DNA from: Trichoderma breve
Taxonomy: Eukaryota > Ascomycota > Sordariomycetes > Hypocreales > Hypocreaceae
Assembly (NCBI RefSeq): GCF_028502605.1
Contig: NC_079232.1
Span: 7,502,001-7,566,000, forward strand
Direction: 5' to 3'
Length of the DNA stretch: 64,000 nt
Within the stretch, counting starts at the first letter, position 1, and each line of letters opens with the position of its first letter. A program made the translations under genes and the position numbers. Shown one piece after another: positions 1-13,115 of this stretch. The notes under the pieces were generated by a model. It made no database searches, was not told the DNA's origin, and saw nothing but the letters and a program-made list of their open reading frames with translations.

Positions 1-1
1 G

Positions 2-880
2 ACTGGATGTTCCAGTGGAGTCGGTAAAGAACTGGCAAAGATTCTCTATTCGCATAATGCAAAGGTCTACATCACCGCCCGATCCACAAAGAAAGCTGAG
101 GCAGCAATAGCCGACATCAAAGCTGCGCATCCAGAATCGCGAGGGGAGCTCATTTATCTACATCTCGACCTCAACGACCTATCTTCCGTTAAACAGTCGG
201 CCGACGAGTTTCTGAGACTCGAAAACAGATTAGATGTGCTGTGGAATAATGCGGGTGTTATGCTCTCTCCTACTGGTACAAAAACAAAACAAGGCTATGA
301 GGAGCAGTTGGGTGTCAACTGCCTGGCGACTTTCCTCTTTACCCAGCTTCTCACTCCGTTGCTGATAAGCACAGCAAAGACTGCTGCTCCTGGCTCCGTT
401 CGTGTGATCTGGGTATCTTCATCAGCGACTCACCGCTCTCCACCCGGGGGCATAGATTTCGACAATATGGATTACAAAAAGGATATTGGTAAATGGACCA
501 AATACGGAATCAGCAAAGCCGGGGTTTAATACTACGCAACGCAGTATGCAAAACTACACCAGAATGATGGCATCGTTAGCGTATCTCTCCACCCAGGCAA
601 TTTGAAGACTGAACTCCAACGCCATGTTTCGTCGCTACAGATGGTGGTCATCAATATGATGGTGTATCCGCCGATCAACGGCGCTTATACTGAGCTGTTT
701 GCCGGTCTCTCGCCAGAGGTGACCTTGGAGAAGAGTGGTGCTTGGATCCAGCCGTGGGGCCGCTTCAGCAGTCAGAGGTCTGATTTGGTCGAAGGCTCAA
801 AGTCCAAGGCTGAGGGCGGAACTGGTATCGCAGAGAAATTTTGGAGTTGGTCAGAAGAGCAAGTCAAGCCATTTATTTGA
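2..880 (+). pseudogene. Short-chain dehydrogenase/reductase, 5'-truncated by window edge, in-frame stop
   Basis: The frame is open from the left edge to a TGA at 878-880, apart from one TAA at 527-529. It reads as a fungal SDR of the retinol-dehydrogenase/WW-oxidoreductase-like type. The glycine-rich NAD(P) loop (TGCSSGVG) lies at the very edge, NNAG follows at about nt 245, then the active-site Ser in VSSSATHR (about nt 415) and the catalytic YGISK. The stop falls just after this YxxxK motif (SKAGV then stop). The same frame continues past it with family-typical YYATQYAKL and SLHPGNLKTEL. A small intron does not explain the stop. The enzyme would lose its C-terminal third, including the substrate-binding part. 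The start codon is outside the window. Either a nonsense mutation or a base-call error is possible; the otherwise clean frame suggests a recent event. Confidence 0.8.
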
Positions 881-1089
881 GGCTGGGGATAGTTTACGCG
901 AGATGATTTGCCAATATACCGGAGCAGTGGTTATACAGTCATCTACTAATGTCATATTACACATCGCTAATACTTTAATATTTAAATCCAAGGAGTACAT
1001 CCCAACACTAATCGAGTCGCTATTACAACAGAGTGCAAACAAAATATTCACGCAAGACGTGCCACCCGTCATTTGTAGCGACCAGATGG

Positions 1090-2088
1090 TTATGAAACAT
1101 CAAAAACAAGCGGCTCATCCCCCCTTTGCGCCCTCCAATGGTTTGTCGCTGCCATGGCCTCCCAGCAGCCTTTGAGCAAAAACCCCCATTTCTTCAAGAA
1201 ACCCTCAGTCATCTCCCAGCCACTAGCATCCCACGGATTTCCCCAGACCAATACTCCGTTCATCTCAATCGTGTTTCTTTCTTGTTGAGGATTCCCCAAC
1301 ATGTCGCCACATATGTCTTCTGCGTGAAACAAGTGCATGGTACGAATGGCGTTATCACGCATGGTCGCGTCAGGAAGAAGATCGACCCACGTGTCGTGTG
1401 GCACAGATTGCTGAAGCGCCGTTGGCATCAGTGAAGGTGGCGGTGCCGGGGGCGGAGTGAAGAGAGGCGTCGAGTGCAGAGCTTCGGTGATGTCGCACTC
1501 GGGAGGGATGAGATGCGTTACTGATAGAATCGTCATATTTGTCAAGGTGCCGCGAAAAGCATTGAATTGCACGAGGGGAATGAGATGGTCAGAAGATAGT
1601 GGGAACACTGTACTCCCGTCTAGGCGAAATGGCGCAAATGAAGGAGAAGTGGCAATCATGCATTCTAAAGAGCTACGAGAAGCGTGGCGCGAGCGATGAA
1701 TGCATTGCCATGCAGCCCCAAGACTCTCATAAATATGAGTCTGCTCGGCTGCCGAAGGAAATGGGGGATGGTGAGGTCCGATTTGAACAGCTTGCTGGGA
1801 GGACTTGTCTTGCAGGAGTTTCCTCTTTCCTGTAATCAATTGTGAGCTAGAACACTATAACAGTCACAAATAGTCGCAAGTCAAGAGCATCACCAACTGT
1901 ATGATCGAGAATTCAGACGATATTGCCTTTTGCGTCTGGCTTCCCTGTCCTTTAACCCAGTCCAGTTGTCGTCTTCATCCCTTGCCTAACCACATTGGTT
2001 CATTAGATGATAGCAGGGCATTCCTGGAGGAAGCGACTATTACCTCAGAAAGCTGGTGCATGGCAGACAGTTCAATTCGGGACTCCAT
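1090..2088 (-). CDS. bZIP transcription factor with C-terminal DUF3425
   Basis: Three exons join in frame: 2088-2044, 1985-1898 and 1829-1090, with introns of 58 and 68 nt, giving about 290 residues. Exon 1 starts with an ATG (MESRIELSAM). Exon 2 carries the basic region (DNWTGLKDREARRKRQ, then YRLNSRSY), completed across the second intron by RKRK; this is the fungal 'ERRKxQNRxAQRxYRxR' type. The C-terminal half (about residues 120-290) has the DUF3425 signature: LIPLVQFNAFRGTL, then MPTALQQSVPHDTWVDLLPD, MRDNAIR, VWGNPWDASGWEM and TNHWRAQRG. Known family members are nuclear regulators, many in secondary metabolism or stress. The leucine-zipper part is short and poor in heptad leucines, as is common in this family. 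Targets unknown. Confidence 0.82.
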
Positions 2089-2780
2089 TTCTACTGGCGG
2101 CTTTGTATATACCTAGTAGTGATCCAGGAATTGAAAGCGGGTGGGAGGTGACACGATCTGACTTGGCGGGACTTGCTGATTAGGTCGCGGTACCTACTAA
2201 CCTAGGTAAGTAATTTCCTTGTCGCCACATGATCCAAGCGTTCCAAGCTACCTGCAGTCATCCATCCATGCACCTGACCTCGTCAGCATTCCAGGTACCT
2301 GTTACTTCAATCAACGTTCGTTTCCAGAAGGCGGTTTGTCTCTCCTTCCCACCGTATCAATGCGGCGCCTTCCTCAGCTGTCTGTTGGGGAGTTGACGTG
2401 TGTTGGGTGGTGATGCGTCAGTTTGTTGAATGCCCAGATACATGTATTGGAACCCCTCGGTCAGTTCTGGAGCTGGTACCTCGATACCTTCGAGGGCACA
2501 CTGTCGTCGCCAGTGAATGACAAACTTGTCGAATTTCTGTCTGGCGCCTCGTCTGTCTAACCACTGGAGTGGGTAAGTTATGGGAGAGTGAATTTGACGG
2601 CGCGTAAGACAACTGGCCGGGGAATCCAACCAGTTGTCCAACAGAGGATGTCAGGATGAAGAAATCCAATGTGACTGGTGGAAATAATCCACCAACATAA
2701 ACTTACTACGGGTTTATCTCTTGGGAATCCCTTTTATATTAACCTATAGAAGCTCAGCTTATTACATAGCGATGGAGCAG
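2089..2780. other. Intergenic region between bZIP gene and dual-zinc-cluster regulator
   Basis: The only recognisable content is the PKS ketoreductase fragment at about 2588-2690 (separate entry). Repeated TACCTAGG/GGTACCT-like words occur near 2190-2310. The minus-strand frames of 2357-2641 give a protein-like string next to the fragment ([15 protein letters not shown]), but I do not recognise it. Confidence 0.5.
2588..2690 (-). pseudogene. Relic fragment of a PKS ketoreductase domain
   Basis: The minus strand encodes [20 protein letters not shown] followed by YAPSNS, the KR active-site segment (Ser and Tyr of the K-S-Y-N tetrad) found in the intact PKS at about 48262-48355 (also minus). 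By eye, about 88 of 94 aligned bases match. Homology ends abruptly on both sides: upstream the frame stops in non-homologous DNA, and downstream SNS is followed by unrelated residues. The piece has no start or remaining domain and cannot encode an enzyme. It is either debris of a second PKS copy or a small captured duplication. Confidence 0.85.
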
Positions 2781-5433
2781 TTATTGATCCGTGGGGATAG
2801 AAAGTGCAAGGCCGGTTATTGCTGCTGCTGCTGCTGGATCCATGTCTGGATCTTGGATTTGCCACCACTGGAAATTATCCATGGGCCAGGAGGCTAACAT
2901 TGGCATGCTAGGAGTGTTTAAGTAAGAAAGCTCTTCAGTGGTTGATAGAGTCTGGTTAGGTTGGAATATTGATGGCTCTGGGCTGGGAATTGAATGTAAA
3001 GGTCGAGAGGGGGTTAATGCAGATGGCTGTGTAAGAGCTGCATGATTGCTGATGTTGGTAGCATGAAATAGTTGGTCCCATTCGGGAGAATCCTGAGATT
3101 TCATAGAGGAGAAGAACGGATATCGCCGAGATATCCCATCAGCTGCATTAAGCGGCCCTGGCTCGAATGGTGCCCTATTAATGGTATGAGAACCTCGAAA
3201 AAGAAAGCGCAACAAAGTAGACTGTACCGTTCCACATCCTCCCCAGGAAGCCCCTTGGGAACCTCGATGCCGTAAGCTCTGGCGGCAGCGCAACAAAATC
3301 CATGCTGGAATGCATTAGTAATGAAGGACTAATCAGGTGGTCTGGCATCACACACGACTTTCTTAGCCAGGACTATAATTGGCATAGAATTTTCCAGAGC
3401 TCGCAGATTCAACTTCACCAGCTCCGTGACATCATCCCTGTAAGAATTCCTATTTTCTTGCCACCTAGTTGACGCGAGCAGAGCAGATGTCGAATCCCAG
3501 ATACAAAGACTGAGCCACGGATCACGGAACAGATGATCCGGCTCGACTTTTAAGACCTTCTGTATCAGGAACGAAATATCTCTAGCGTGGGAGACATACC
3601 GATCTGAACAAGTCTGGATGAACTCGGGAGAAATTTGCGTTACGAAGCGTTGGATTTTTGAGCCTACATCTTCGGGAACGAAGGCGCCAAATAGAATGAT
3701 ACAGCATTGGTGATAATACGCATGGATCATGAGAAAGATGTCAAGATGCCGGCTGACTCTGAAAGTGTACATGTGACGCTCAACAAAAGCATAGTTGGCT
3801 GGTAAGTTGCGCCTCCATGTTTCTAACTCTTCACATAGTATGGAGAAGTTAGACCCTGGAAGCCAGGGCAAGTCCATCTTTGAGTCTTGGGCTTCTTGCA
3901 TGTAACTATTACGGTTAGAAAATCAACGACTAAGAGCAGGATCATATGATAAGTGGACACACGTCAAGATTTTGCGTCGAATCACCAGAATGTTAATCAG
4001 GTATGCGCAGTGATTAGAGGACTGCTTTATTGCCTCATCTTCAACCACGCCGCGAAGTTGACGAAGTGTCAGAGTCTTGCAAGGTTGTCCTTGGGTGAAG
4101 CTCCATAGATTGCATGGTAAGGGTACATCCATCAACAGTTCTAGGTCGATATGACTGTTGCTCTCGTAAAGGAGATCAGATACCAGCACCGCCCACATTA
4201 GGCGACGCCGGCACTCCTGCTGCAGAAATGTCCCCGGTGAGTTGGACTCATAGAGCTTAAGTTGCATCGACATTCGAGTAGCGATTCCTAAAATGTCAGT
4301 GCCACATCAACAATGACTCGAGGCAGTTTGGCACCATACCAACTAAGTTCCATGCGGAGGTATATTCTCCCTCGTGCATCTCGTGCAAAACAAGAAATTG
4401 CACCGCTGAGATGGTCATTGTTGAAATGTGGTCAAAGTTACGCGTGATCAAGCTCCTCGCTTCTGCCGCCCATTTCAGTCCGTTCCTACGGCTGCGGGAA
4501 CCAGGAAGAAATTTGGACGACGATGCACAAATAGCGAGCAGTAGCAAGGCCGGTGCTCGGTCAAGGCCTTCGCACAAGTAGCCTGGATGCAGAAAGTTGT
4601 TACAACTGATTGGGTGGACATTCTCCAGGAAAGAATCCAGGTATGGTAGCAGTTCTTGGCCCGAGGGAGTTCCCAACGTGCGTATTTGTGTCTCGGATGG
4701 AGCCGGCCTTGGGCTATGGGCAGAGTTCACACTCATTTCATTCACCCGCCTCTCAGAACCTCTTTCTGATGCCGATACATCAGACTGACTGACTCTTCCC
4801 GGAGACCTGGAGAACTGTTCTTCTGCAGCATGGCTAGAGAGTAAAGTCGTCTCCCTCACCTCAGATGTATCATAGCTGAGGGGTGAGTTCCTCGGTAGCT
4901 CGGCGGCTTGTTCTGAGCTCTCTGAAGGTGCATATCTCGGCGAGATCTTGCTGTCTAGTTCGCCCCATCGCCGACCAGCTGTCACATATAGGCATTGCGA
5001 TTGTTTCCGTACACAAAAGGAGCATGCAGGTTTCTGAGCGTCGCACTTGAGCTTCTTCTTTCGACATGTCTCGCACGCAATTGGAATCCGCAGACGCTTG
5101 TGGCCAGCCTGAGTGAAATTCGAGGCCCGTGCTACCAAGTCTGTGCCTTGTGGAGAGAGGGGCGGCCCTACTGTGGTTAGTTATTCTCAGCACATTCCGT
5201 GGAAAGGCTACGGCCAACCTGTGGACAGACACTGAATGCCCAATTTCTCACAGCGGCGACACAGCCCCGGTCTTCCATCACATTTGACCTACAGACTCGT
5301 CAGACTCCATATCCGGTAGACCTTTGGTGTTCAAACTGACTTTTCTCTGGCGGCAAGTAATGCAACCTCGAAATTTGTCAGTCGCGGTTTCCCATGCATA
5401 AGAAACGAGTAGACGTGTTTTCTCACCAGCCAT
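2781..5433 (-). CDS. Transcription factor with two tandem Zn2Cys6 clusters
   Basis: Seven exons join in phase: 5433-5341, 5288-5219, 5170-4340, 4287-3963, 3905-3356, 3304-3228 and 3174-2781, giving about 779 residues. The first zinc cluster is split by intron 1: GCITCRQRK joins VKCDGRPGLCRRCEKLGIQC. About 40 residues later comes a second complete cluster, ACETCRKKKLKCDAQKPAC then SFCVRKQSQC. The middle is the fungal-specific TF homology region (LHEMHEGEYTSAWNLVG joined to IATRMSMQLKLYE; RRRLMWAVLVSDLL). The C-terminus is Ser/Pro/Gln-rich with an Ala run and an acidic-aromatic end, as in activation domains. An alternative 60-nt intron at the 5' end (GTGAGA donor) would give a start MAGCITC. 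Without the last 53-nt intron the frame would stop at about 3101. It is a nuclear DNA-binding regulator with unknown targets. Confidence 0.8.
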
Positions 5434-6078
5434 GATTCCTATTCTATCATTGGAAATTGCATGTGCAGTTTCTCGAGCGCCCACGCCATCTCGGTGCTGA
5501 ACTGGCGCGTATGGGGGATTGCACTAGCGACAGTCAGATGACATGGAGGATGTCTGGAAGTCACGTGTCTCGCCCTTTCCCCGTTTGATTTTGTATGGAT
5601 CTAGCTCTTTTTTAAGTGTTTAAGGTCCTCTTTAATAAGGGGTAAGCTGAGGCCGCCATTCCAAGATAGGAGCGAAAGAAGATGTGAGTGATCGGATCGA
5701 TCCTGCTACTGACTAGGGCTATGGTCTGGCCTTGTCTCGAGTGAAGGGCTGGATGCCTGCCTTATGCTTCGCCTTTGGCAGCTATGAGTGCCCTCTCTAA
5801 ATTTGACAAGCTTTCTTATCTGCCGTGGTATCTTTTCGAAGGCGTTTTACGCTGCTCTAGGAGACTTTCTCGCGACCTAAAGTGCTGAGACGAGTGTCGT
5901 TCTAAGAAGGAATTATAAATGTCTACAAGCCATGAAAAGTCATTGTTCAATGCACACTTTGGACCTCTGACCCAGGATCGGTTGATATATTGCCGCTAAA
6001 GTATACAGTAGATTAGGCTAGTGAGAGAATCATTGTATCTTGGCATCATTTGACAGCCCTAGTGCCCGAGCCTGATAG
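5434..6078. other. Intergenic, no gene recognised
   Basis: This is the upstream region of the dual-cluster regulator and the downstream side of the sulfatase. I found no coding frame with family motifs, RNA gene or repeat. Confidence 0.5.
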
Positions 6079-8691
<2,613 letters not shown>

Positions 8692-10430
8692 ATGGTTTTT
8701 ACTTATTCGCTGGGCAACTTCCGTGCCATCTATCTTGTGTCGCTTTGCTGCATCGGGTATGTGTTCATCCACTGGCTCAAGTTCAGACAAATTCGAGAAC
8801 GACGCTCTTACGAATCCACTACAGGTCTTTTTTGTTCGCTTATGACACTGGAATTGTTGGTTAGTTAACCTTGACACATTATTGCAAATCCAGTTTGTTG
8901 ATTCTGTTAGGTGGTGTCTTGACACTATCGGCTTTTCAAAATGATTTCAGATATACCAAGGCTGAGGCGACAAGCATCAACTCAAACTGTGTCTCTATCC
9001 TTCAGGCTGGCGCTTTCTTTGGTTGTTTTCTGATCTGGCCATTCACTGCCCGTTACGGACGACGCATGTCCATCGTCCTAGCCTCGTTCATCTTCAGCAT
9101 CGGCGGAATCCTCCAGGTCGTCAACACACACTCCATCGGTGCTTTCTACGCCGGTAGAGTCATCTCCGGGTTTGGCGTGGGCGCCGCGACCGTCCTAGTG
9201 CCTATGTATTCTGCCGAAATGGCACCCAAAAACATGCGCGGTCAGCTTGGATCCTGCTTCCAGCTATTCTTTGCCCTTGGCGTGTGTGTCAGCTACTGGT
9301 AGGGCCCCCTAATCTCCCTGTTTTAAAGGCCTGAGCGTACGGCGCTTATACCTATCTATAGGATCAATTACGCAGTTCAGACCCGTGTTCCGTCCAGCAC
9401 CCTGCAATGGCAGATCCCTATTGGACTCCAACTCGTTCCGGGTGGTCTCATCGGCCTGGGTATGCTCCTCGTGAAGGAATCTGTCCGATGGCTAGCAAAG
9501 CAAGGACGAAACGAAGAGGCCTTGGCCAATCTTATCTGGATTCGCGGCGGTGATAGTCCTGAGGTACAAGCCGAATTTGAGGAGATCCGCTCTAGTCTTG
9601 ACGAGGAGTCCCGCCTTACCGAAGGCATCTCGTGGAAGGAGCTTCTGCTGCCAGTAAATCGGTTCCGTGTCTTCGTCGTTGTCACCATGCAGCTCGGTGT
9701 TCAGCTTACTGGGAACACATCTCTTGCGTATTATGCTCCACAAATCTTCGCCGCTGTCGGCGCGGGCAACTCCTCTCTGTTTGTCACAGGGTTTTTCGGG
9801 GTTGTCAAAGTTGTCTCCGTATCTGTCTTCTGCATCTTTGTTGTCGGAAGGATTGGGCGAAAGACAGCTTTCATGGGCGGTGCGGCAGCGATGGGCATCC
9901 TAATGCTCATCATTGCCATCATTGTTGCAAAGGCCCCACCCACTGGTCATATAACCGGCTCGTCTATCGCCGCGATCATCATAGTATACTGCGAGGCCGC
10001 ATCTTACAACTTGTCATGGGGCCCCGTGTCTTGGCTCTATCTGGGTGAGATTTTCCCGACTCGCACTAGGGAATTTGGAATCGCAATCGGAGCTGCTGCA
10101 CAGTGGCTGTTCAACTTCATGCTTTCACAAATCACGCCACATGCTATCAAAAATCTCGGCTGGAAGACATTCCTTATGTTTTCAATCTTCAATTTCTCTC
10201 TGGTGGTTTATTCTTTCTTCATACTTCGCGAGGTAAGTTTAACAATCAGCATACATATAGACCGCCAACTAATTGATTGCCGACAGACATCAGGTAAATC
10301 CCTTGAAGAGATGGAAGAAGTATTCGGGTCAAAGCAAAATGCCATTGAAGTTGAAGCTAGCCGAGTCAAAGCGGAGGAGTTGGAAGCTCATAAAATGGGC
10401 GCCGATCAGATGGTCCGCCATGTTGAATAA
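8692..10430 (+). CDS. MFS sugar-type transporter
   Basis: Five exons (8692-8756, 8825-8859, 8911-9298, 9362-10232, 10287-10430) join in phase to about 500 residues. Exon 2 has only 35 nt but restores the hallmark FAYDTGIVGGVLTL of TM1, the sugar-porter 'FGYDTGVIGG' element. Others follow: RYGRRMSIV in the loop after TM2, GRVISGFGVGAATVLVPMY, the family 'PESPRWL' position as VKESVRWLAKQGR, then VGRIGRKTAF, and near the end WGPVSWLYLGEIFPTRTR. Twelve membrane segments are expected. The protein belongs to the hexose/quinate/lactose porter family in the plasma membrane; substrate is not predictable. It is divergently transcribed from the arylsulfatase. Confidence 0.92.
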
Positions 10431-11757
10431 TAAGCACATAGATAAATATTGCAGCCTATGAAAGTTATTCTATAATAAGTAGGCTATAGAGTTCTTTATT
10501 GCCTGAGACCAAAAATAGTTATTGAGAATGGCTTATACCTTTAAATTAACTGCTTCCTAATCTACTGAAATACTTATGAAAAATAATTGCTATTAGATTT
10601 TATTTTAATGAGCCTGACCGAATGGCGAGACGACTTGCGTTTGGCGCTGGTGAGCAGTTATGGTGCTTCTGGTAACAATGCAGCCACTGTCGTTGCGCCT
10701 CCACCTCCTCGAACTTGACAGATGAATCGTTGCGAGATCCGTTTCCGTCAGGAAGTTGGTGTTAAGTATATACTCTTAGCTGGTCCCAATTTACAAAGAC
10801 ATTTTCCATTTTCTATTAAAAAAAAGCATATGAAACTTATTTTATTGTAATAACAATAATACAAAATAAGATGGGGAAACAATTTTTGTAATACACTTTA
10901 GTGTATAAACTCTTCATGAGTATTTTAGGCTAACACTACATTGCAGGCAAAAGGAGCGCAAACGATGATGTCTCTCTTCTGCTCCGCCAGGTTAAAAATC
11001 AAGCCTACATCGTCACAAACAACATGTAGCCCGTAATCACAAATCCAGAAGATATATCGCCAAAAAAAAAAATTTTGATGAATCATGTGAATAGCTCGCC
11101 CACGCATAGTTGGAATTCGTACCATGGCTAGAAGCAAGGAATAGCTTCGTTCGAGTCCAGTACTCAATTGCCTGCGAGATAATGAGCCAATGATCTTTCA
11201 AGTGCACTTCACTTATACCGCCATTTGTTACATACCTAGTACCTAGACTATACGCTCCAAAGACACAGTTCAAACATGTAGCTGGCCCGGATGTAAACGC
11301 GGTTATATGGCAGTAATCGCCGGATCTGCCGCTTGTGTTCTCGGACATTATGATCTGTCATGACCGAGGCTAAACCTTCCTTCGTTTACAACGTCCCTTC
11401 ATTGGGCAACAAAGTAAATAACATCGCCCACTGCGCCAAGGATCATCATCCATCGCTAGTGGTTCATTCGCGCACCAATCTCACAGTTTCCCACAGAGCG
11501 TTCAAGATCTCCGGTTCAGGGGTTGCAACATTTATTTGGTAACTCAGGACAAGTCCCGGGCACGGAAACTGCTATCTCCGTCCATTAATAAAGAGCTTTG
11601 ACAAAGAAGTACTCGTAGGATTTCTTGACCGAACCAGTATAAAATAGGATGGACTGGTATTGAGATCTATGGCCACCAGATGCTCCTTTAGACGACAAAC
11701 ACTTTATTTCCTGCACTTGTCATCAATTAAAAAGGCGTATCGCTGACAGCTTTCATC
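10431..11757. other. Intergenic, partly AT-rich, holds a PKS fragment
   Basis: AT-rich stretches lie at 10440-10620 and 10790-10920. The only recognised content is the PKS ketosynthase fragment at 10619-10716. Minus-strand frames at 10925-11348 look weakly protein-like but match no family I recognise. Confidence 0.5.
10619..10716 (+). pseudogene. Relic fragment of PKS ketosynthase C-terminus / KS-AT linker
   Basis: The plus strand encodes EWRDDLRLALVSSYGASGNN followed by AATVVAPPPPR and a stop. This is the end of the KS domain and the Pro-rich linker of the intact PKS (minus strand, about 46657-46742). By eye only about three of roughly 95 bases differ. Homology starts and stops abruptly inside AT-rich DNA. 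It is non-functional alone; the identity suggests a recent copy or gene conversion. Confidence 0.85.
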
Positions 11758-12714
11758 ATGCCTCAAGTTCAAAGAAAAACCATTTTTATTACCGGTGCCT
11801 CAGGCTATATCGGTTCCAAGATCACCGAGCTGGTCATTGCAGACGGGTTCATCGTTCGAGGGCTGTCTCGGTCCGAAAAAAACGACGACAAGCTTCGTGC
11901 CATTGGTGCCGAACCTGTACGCGGCTCCATTGACTCCTTTGACGTGCTAACCGTCGAAAGTGCCAATGCCGACATTGTCATCCATTTAGTCGACACGTGG
12001 ATTGCGCACTTCAACGAGGACTATTCTGCTGTTGTGCGAGACAATAACCTTGCCATTGATGCCATCGTCAAAGGCATCCAGGGAACAATGAAACCGCTCA
12101 TTGTAGCATCGGGGTCCGCGATAGTCAAGCCAGATCCGGAGCATAACGAGACTGATGAGACGAGTCCACTCAATATCGACGGGATCAATCGCCGATACGA
12201 GAGCGAGCAATACGCCCTCGACCAAGAAAGCAAGGGCGTTCGTGTTTATTCGATCCGCTTGGCACCTTATGTTTATGGCCATGGTGGCAGTGGTATTGCA
12301 CTCTTCATGCAGCTGGCCCTGCAGAGGGGCACAAGCGTATACGTTGGCGATGGATTAAGGCGGACCTCTACTGTCCACGTCAACGACGCTGCACACTTAT
12401 TCCTGCTGGTAGCCAAACAAACTCCCGCAAGCAGTATATACAACTGCACGTCCGACGACTATGTGAAGGTGGGCGATTTGGCAAAGGCGATGGCGGAGGC
12501 GCTTGGAATTCCGGTCAAGTCCGTGACAGAAGAGGAAGCTATTGCGCAACTGGGACCAGCTTTGGGCAAATTCATCAGTCTTGAGAATATAGCCTCTAGT
12601 GCAAAAGCAGTGAGGGAGTTGGGCTGGAAGACAAAGGAAGTTGGAGTCCTTGAGGACATAGCTGCTGGCTCCTATGTCGCTGTTGCTGAGAGCCTCAAGA
12701 GCAGCTCTTCGTAG
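11758..12714 (+). CDS. NAD(P)-dependent epimerase/dehydratase-like protein (extended SDR)
   Basis: An intronless 318-codon frame. The N-terminus has the Rossmann motif TGASGYIG (about residues 12-19) after beta-strand KTIFI, followed by VRGLSRSEKN, a position often contacting NADP. The Ser of IVASGSA and an Arg-Arg-Tyr-Glu segment (RRYESEQYA) stand at the usual active-site region. In place of the canonical YxxxK this reads YESEQ, so the catalytic Lys is not obvious and the chemistry is uncertain. RLAPYVYGHGG and the STVHVNDAAHLFLLV segment are typical of the NAD-dependent epimerase/dehydratase family and of fungal atypical SDRs. A duplicated segment begins just downstream. Confidence 0.85.
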   Translation: MPQVQRKTIFITGASGYIGSKITELVIADGFIVRGLSRSEKNDDKLRAIGAEPVRGSIDSFDVLTVESANADIVIHLVDTWIAHFNEDYSAVVRDNNLAIDAIVKGIQGTMKPLIVASGSAIVKPDPEHNETDETSPLNIDGINRRYESEQYALDQESKGVRVYSIRLAPYVYGHGGSGIALFMQLALQRGTSVYVGDGLRRTSTVHVNDAAHLFLLVAKQTPASSIYNCTSDDYVKVGDLAKAMAEALGIPVKSVTEEEAIAQLGPALGKFISLENIASSAKAVRELGWKTKEVGVLEDIAAGSYVAVAESLKSSSS

Positions 12715-12730
12715 AGGAGGTTTTGACTCA

Positions 12731-13092
12731 TAGCCTCGGCATTAGTCGCAGCTGCTCTGGTTCGCGAGACGTGGAAAACAAAATGACGAAACCACCTAAA
12801 TTTATGATATACTAAGTCTCACGCTATATTCGATAATTATAAGGCGAGTAGTGGTAGTTACTGTTGAATCCTCTGCTTTCCTTCTTCCCCCTGACCTGCC
12901 CTTCGTATATATAAGGATGGGGTCCAGGCGGAACTATTTTGCAGAAGTTCGCAGAAGAGATCTGAGAGCCAGCCAACTGGCACACCATTAGATGCCATGG
13001 GAGATGTTGTCCACTATCTTTACTGCAACTTACTATCATCCCGAGTGTTCTTACTGTTGCTTTATTAACGACAATCAGTCTTCCTAGGTATT
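12731..13092 (+). repeat. Diverged direct repeat, copy A
   Basis: Bases 12731-12890 and about 13064-13092 resemble 16870-17057 in the same orientation. Shared words include CTCTGGTTCG, GAGACGTGGAAAAC (TAGACG in copy B), AAGGCGAGTAGTG, GAATCCTCTG and AACGACAATCAGT. Copy A holds about 170 extra bases in the middle. It lies between the epimerase gene and the MITE and encodes nothing recognisable. Confidence 0.7.
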
Positions 13093-13115
13093 TTATCGCT
13101 TTAGTACCTAGTACC

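Noticed and set aside
3101..3303. Ending the dual-zinc regulator at TGA 3103-3101
   Set aside because: A canonical 53-nt intron (3227-3175) restores a long Ser/Pro/Gln-rich C-terminus and makes the CDS divisible by three.
10925..11348. Two overlapping minus-strand frames as a possible frameshifted gene
   Set aside because: No family motif, no consistent splice sites, and an A-run at the overlap; not enough to call even a remnant.
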